This document shows, piece by piece, positions 5,716 through 5,825 of a stretch of DNA of 5,825 nt; the stretch's first letter is position 1; the number at the start of each line of letters is the position of its first letter. Location of the stretch: positions 1 through 5,825 of the forward strand of contig JARRNO010000135.1 of NCBI GenBank assembly GCA_037384885.1. The letters run 5' to 3'. A program made the position numbers and the translations under genes. Source of the DNA: JARRNO01 sp037384885 (lineage in GTDB: Bacteria > Acidobacteriota > UBA4820 > DSQY01). The notes below the pieces were generated by a model, which saw only the letters and a program-made list of their open reading frames with translations, did not search any database and had not been told where the DNA came from.

Positions 5716-5825
5716 ATCTCGCTGCTCTGGCTGATACCGGTCCTGCCCGCTCTTGGGGCGCTGATCAACGGCGTCGTGGGGTGGAAGTGGGAGCACACGG
5801 GGCGGAAGTGGATCACGCTGACGGC
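5698..5825 (+). CDS. nuoL: NADH-quinone oxidoreductase subunit L (antiporter-like), N-terminal fragment
   Basis: NuoL is the distal antiporter-like proton-pumping subunit of the complex I membrane arm, a large protein of about 600-700 residues related to MrpA. Only about 42 codons are present before the window ends. The translation begins MQPMQPISLLWLIPVLPALG and continues with ALINGVVGWKWEHTGRKWIT. The hydrophobic first helix with the PVLPALGALING pattern is typical of NuoL N-termini, and the position right after nuoK matches the standard operon order. The conserved Lys/Glu residues of the channel and the long lateral helix lie outside the window. The start at 5698 is favoured by GAGGGG 5 nt upstream; an ATG three codons later is an alternative. 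The assignment rests on a short stretch plus gene order, and NuoM or NuoN are less likely at this position. Confidence 0.9.
   Translation, partial: MQPMQPISLLWLIPVLPALGALINGVVGWKWEHTGRKWITLT

Overview
The window lies inside a respiratory complex I (NADH:quinone oxidoreductase) operon of a GC-rich bacterium (about 60% GC by eye). All genes are on the + strand in the order nuoE (5' end cut off), nuoF, nuoG, nuoH, nuoI, nuoJ, nuoK, nuoL (only the first ~42 codons present). The E-F-G-H-I-J-K-L order and the four-cluster NuoG fit a complete NADH-linked bacterial complex I, not the 11-subunit form that lacks the NADH module. The sequence does not fix the lineage. The GC content and compact operon would suit a proteobacterial-like (including former delta groups), acidobacterial or nitrospirota-like genome, but that is only a guess.

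Layout: positions 1-3339 hold the NADH-oxidising module. NuoE carries the 2Fe-2S cluster N1a, NuoF carries FMN, the NADH site and cluster N3, and NuoG carries N1b, N5, N4 and N7. Positions 3336-4879 hold NuoH and NuoI, which form the quinone site and the electron path to it (NuoI carries N6a and N6b). From 4876 onward come the membrane proton-pumping subunits NuoJ, NuoK and the start of the antiporter-like NuoL. Electrons would pass from NADH to FMN, then through the NuoF/G/I clusters to quinone at the NuoB/D/H interface. The energy released would be relayed through the charged residues of NuoH, J and K to NuoL.

The genes are packed tightly. The E-F gap is 3 nt and the F-G gap 16 nt. G-H, H-I, I-J and J-K each overlap by 4 nt (TTGA or ATGA), and K-L is separated by 31 nt. 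There is no promoter, terminator, tRNA, mobile element, CRISPR array or non-coding stretch above 31 nt, so everything appears to be one transcriptional unit that begins upstream and continues downstream. The minus strand and other plus frames show only shadow open frames.

I see no new biological system here. The most notable point is a compact NuoG of 538 residues. It keeps all ligands for four Fe-S clusters, including the optional N7, but has only about 270 residues after the last N7 cysteine, so the molybdopterin-oxidoreductase-like domain is strongly reduced. Smaller points are a TTG start for nuoH behind a near-perfect Shine-Dalgarno sequence, a tandemly duplicated start segment in nuoL, and an extra cysteine next to a cluster ligand in NuoE.
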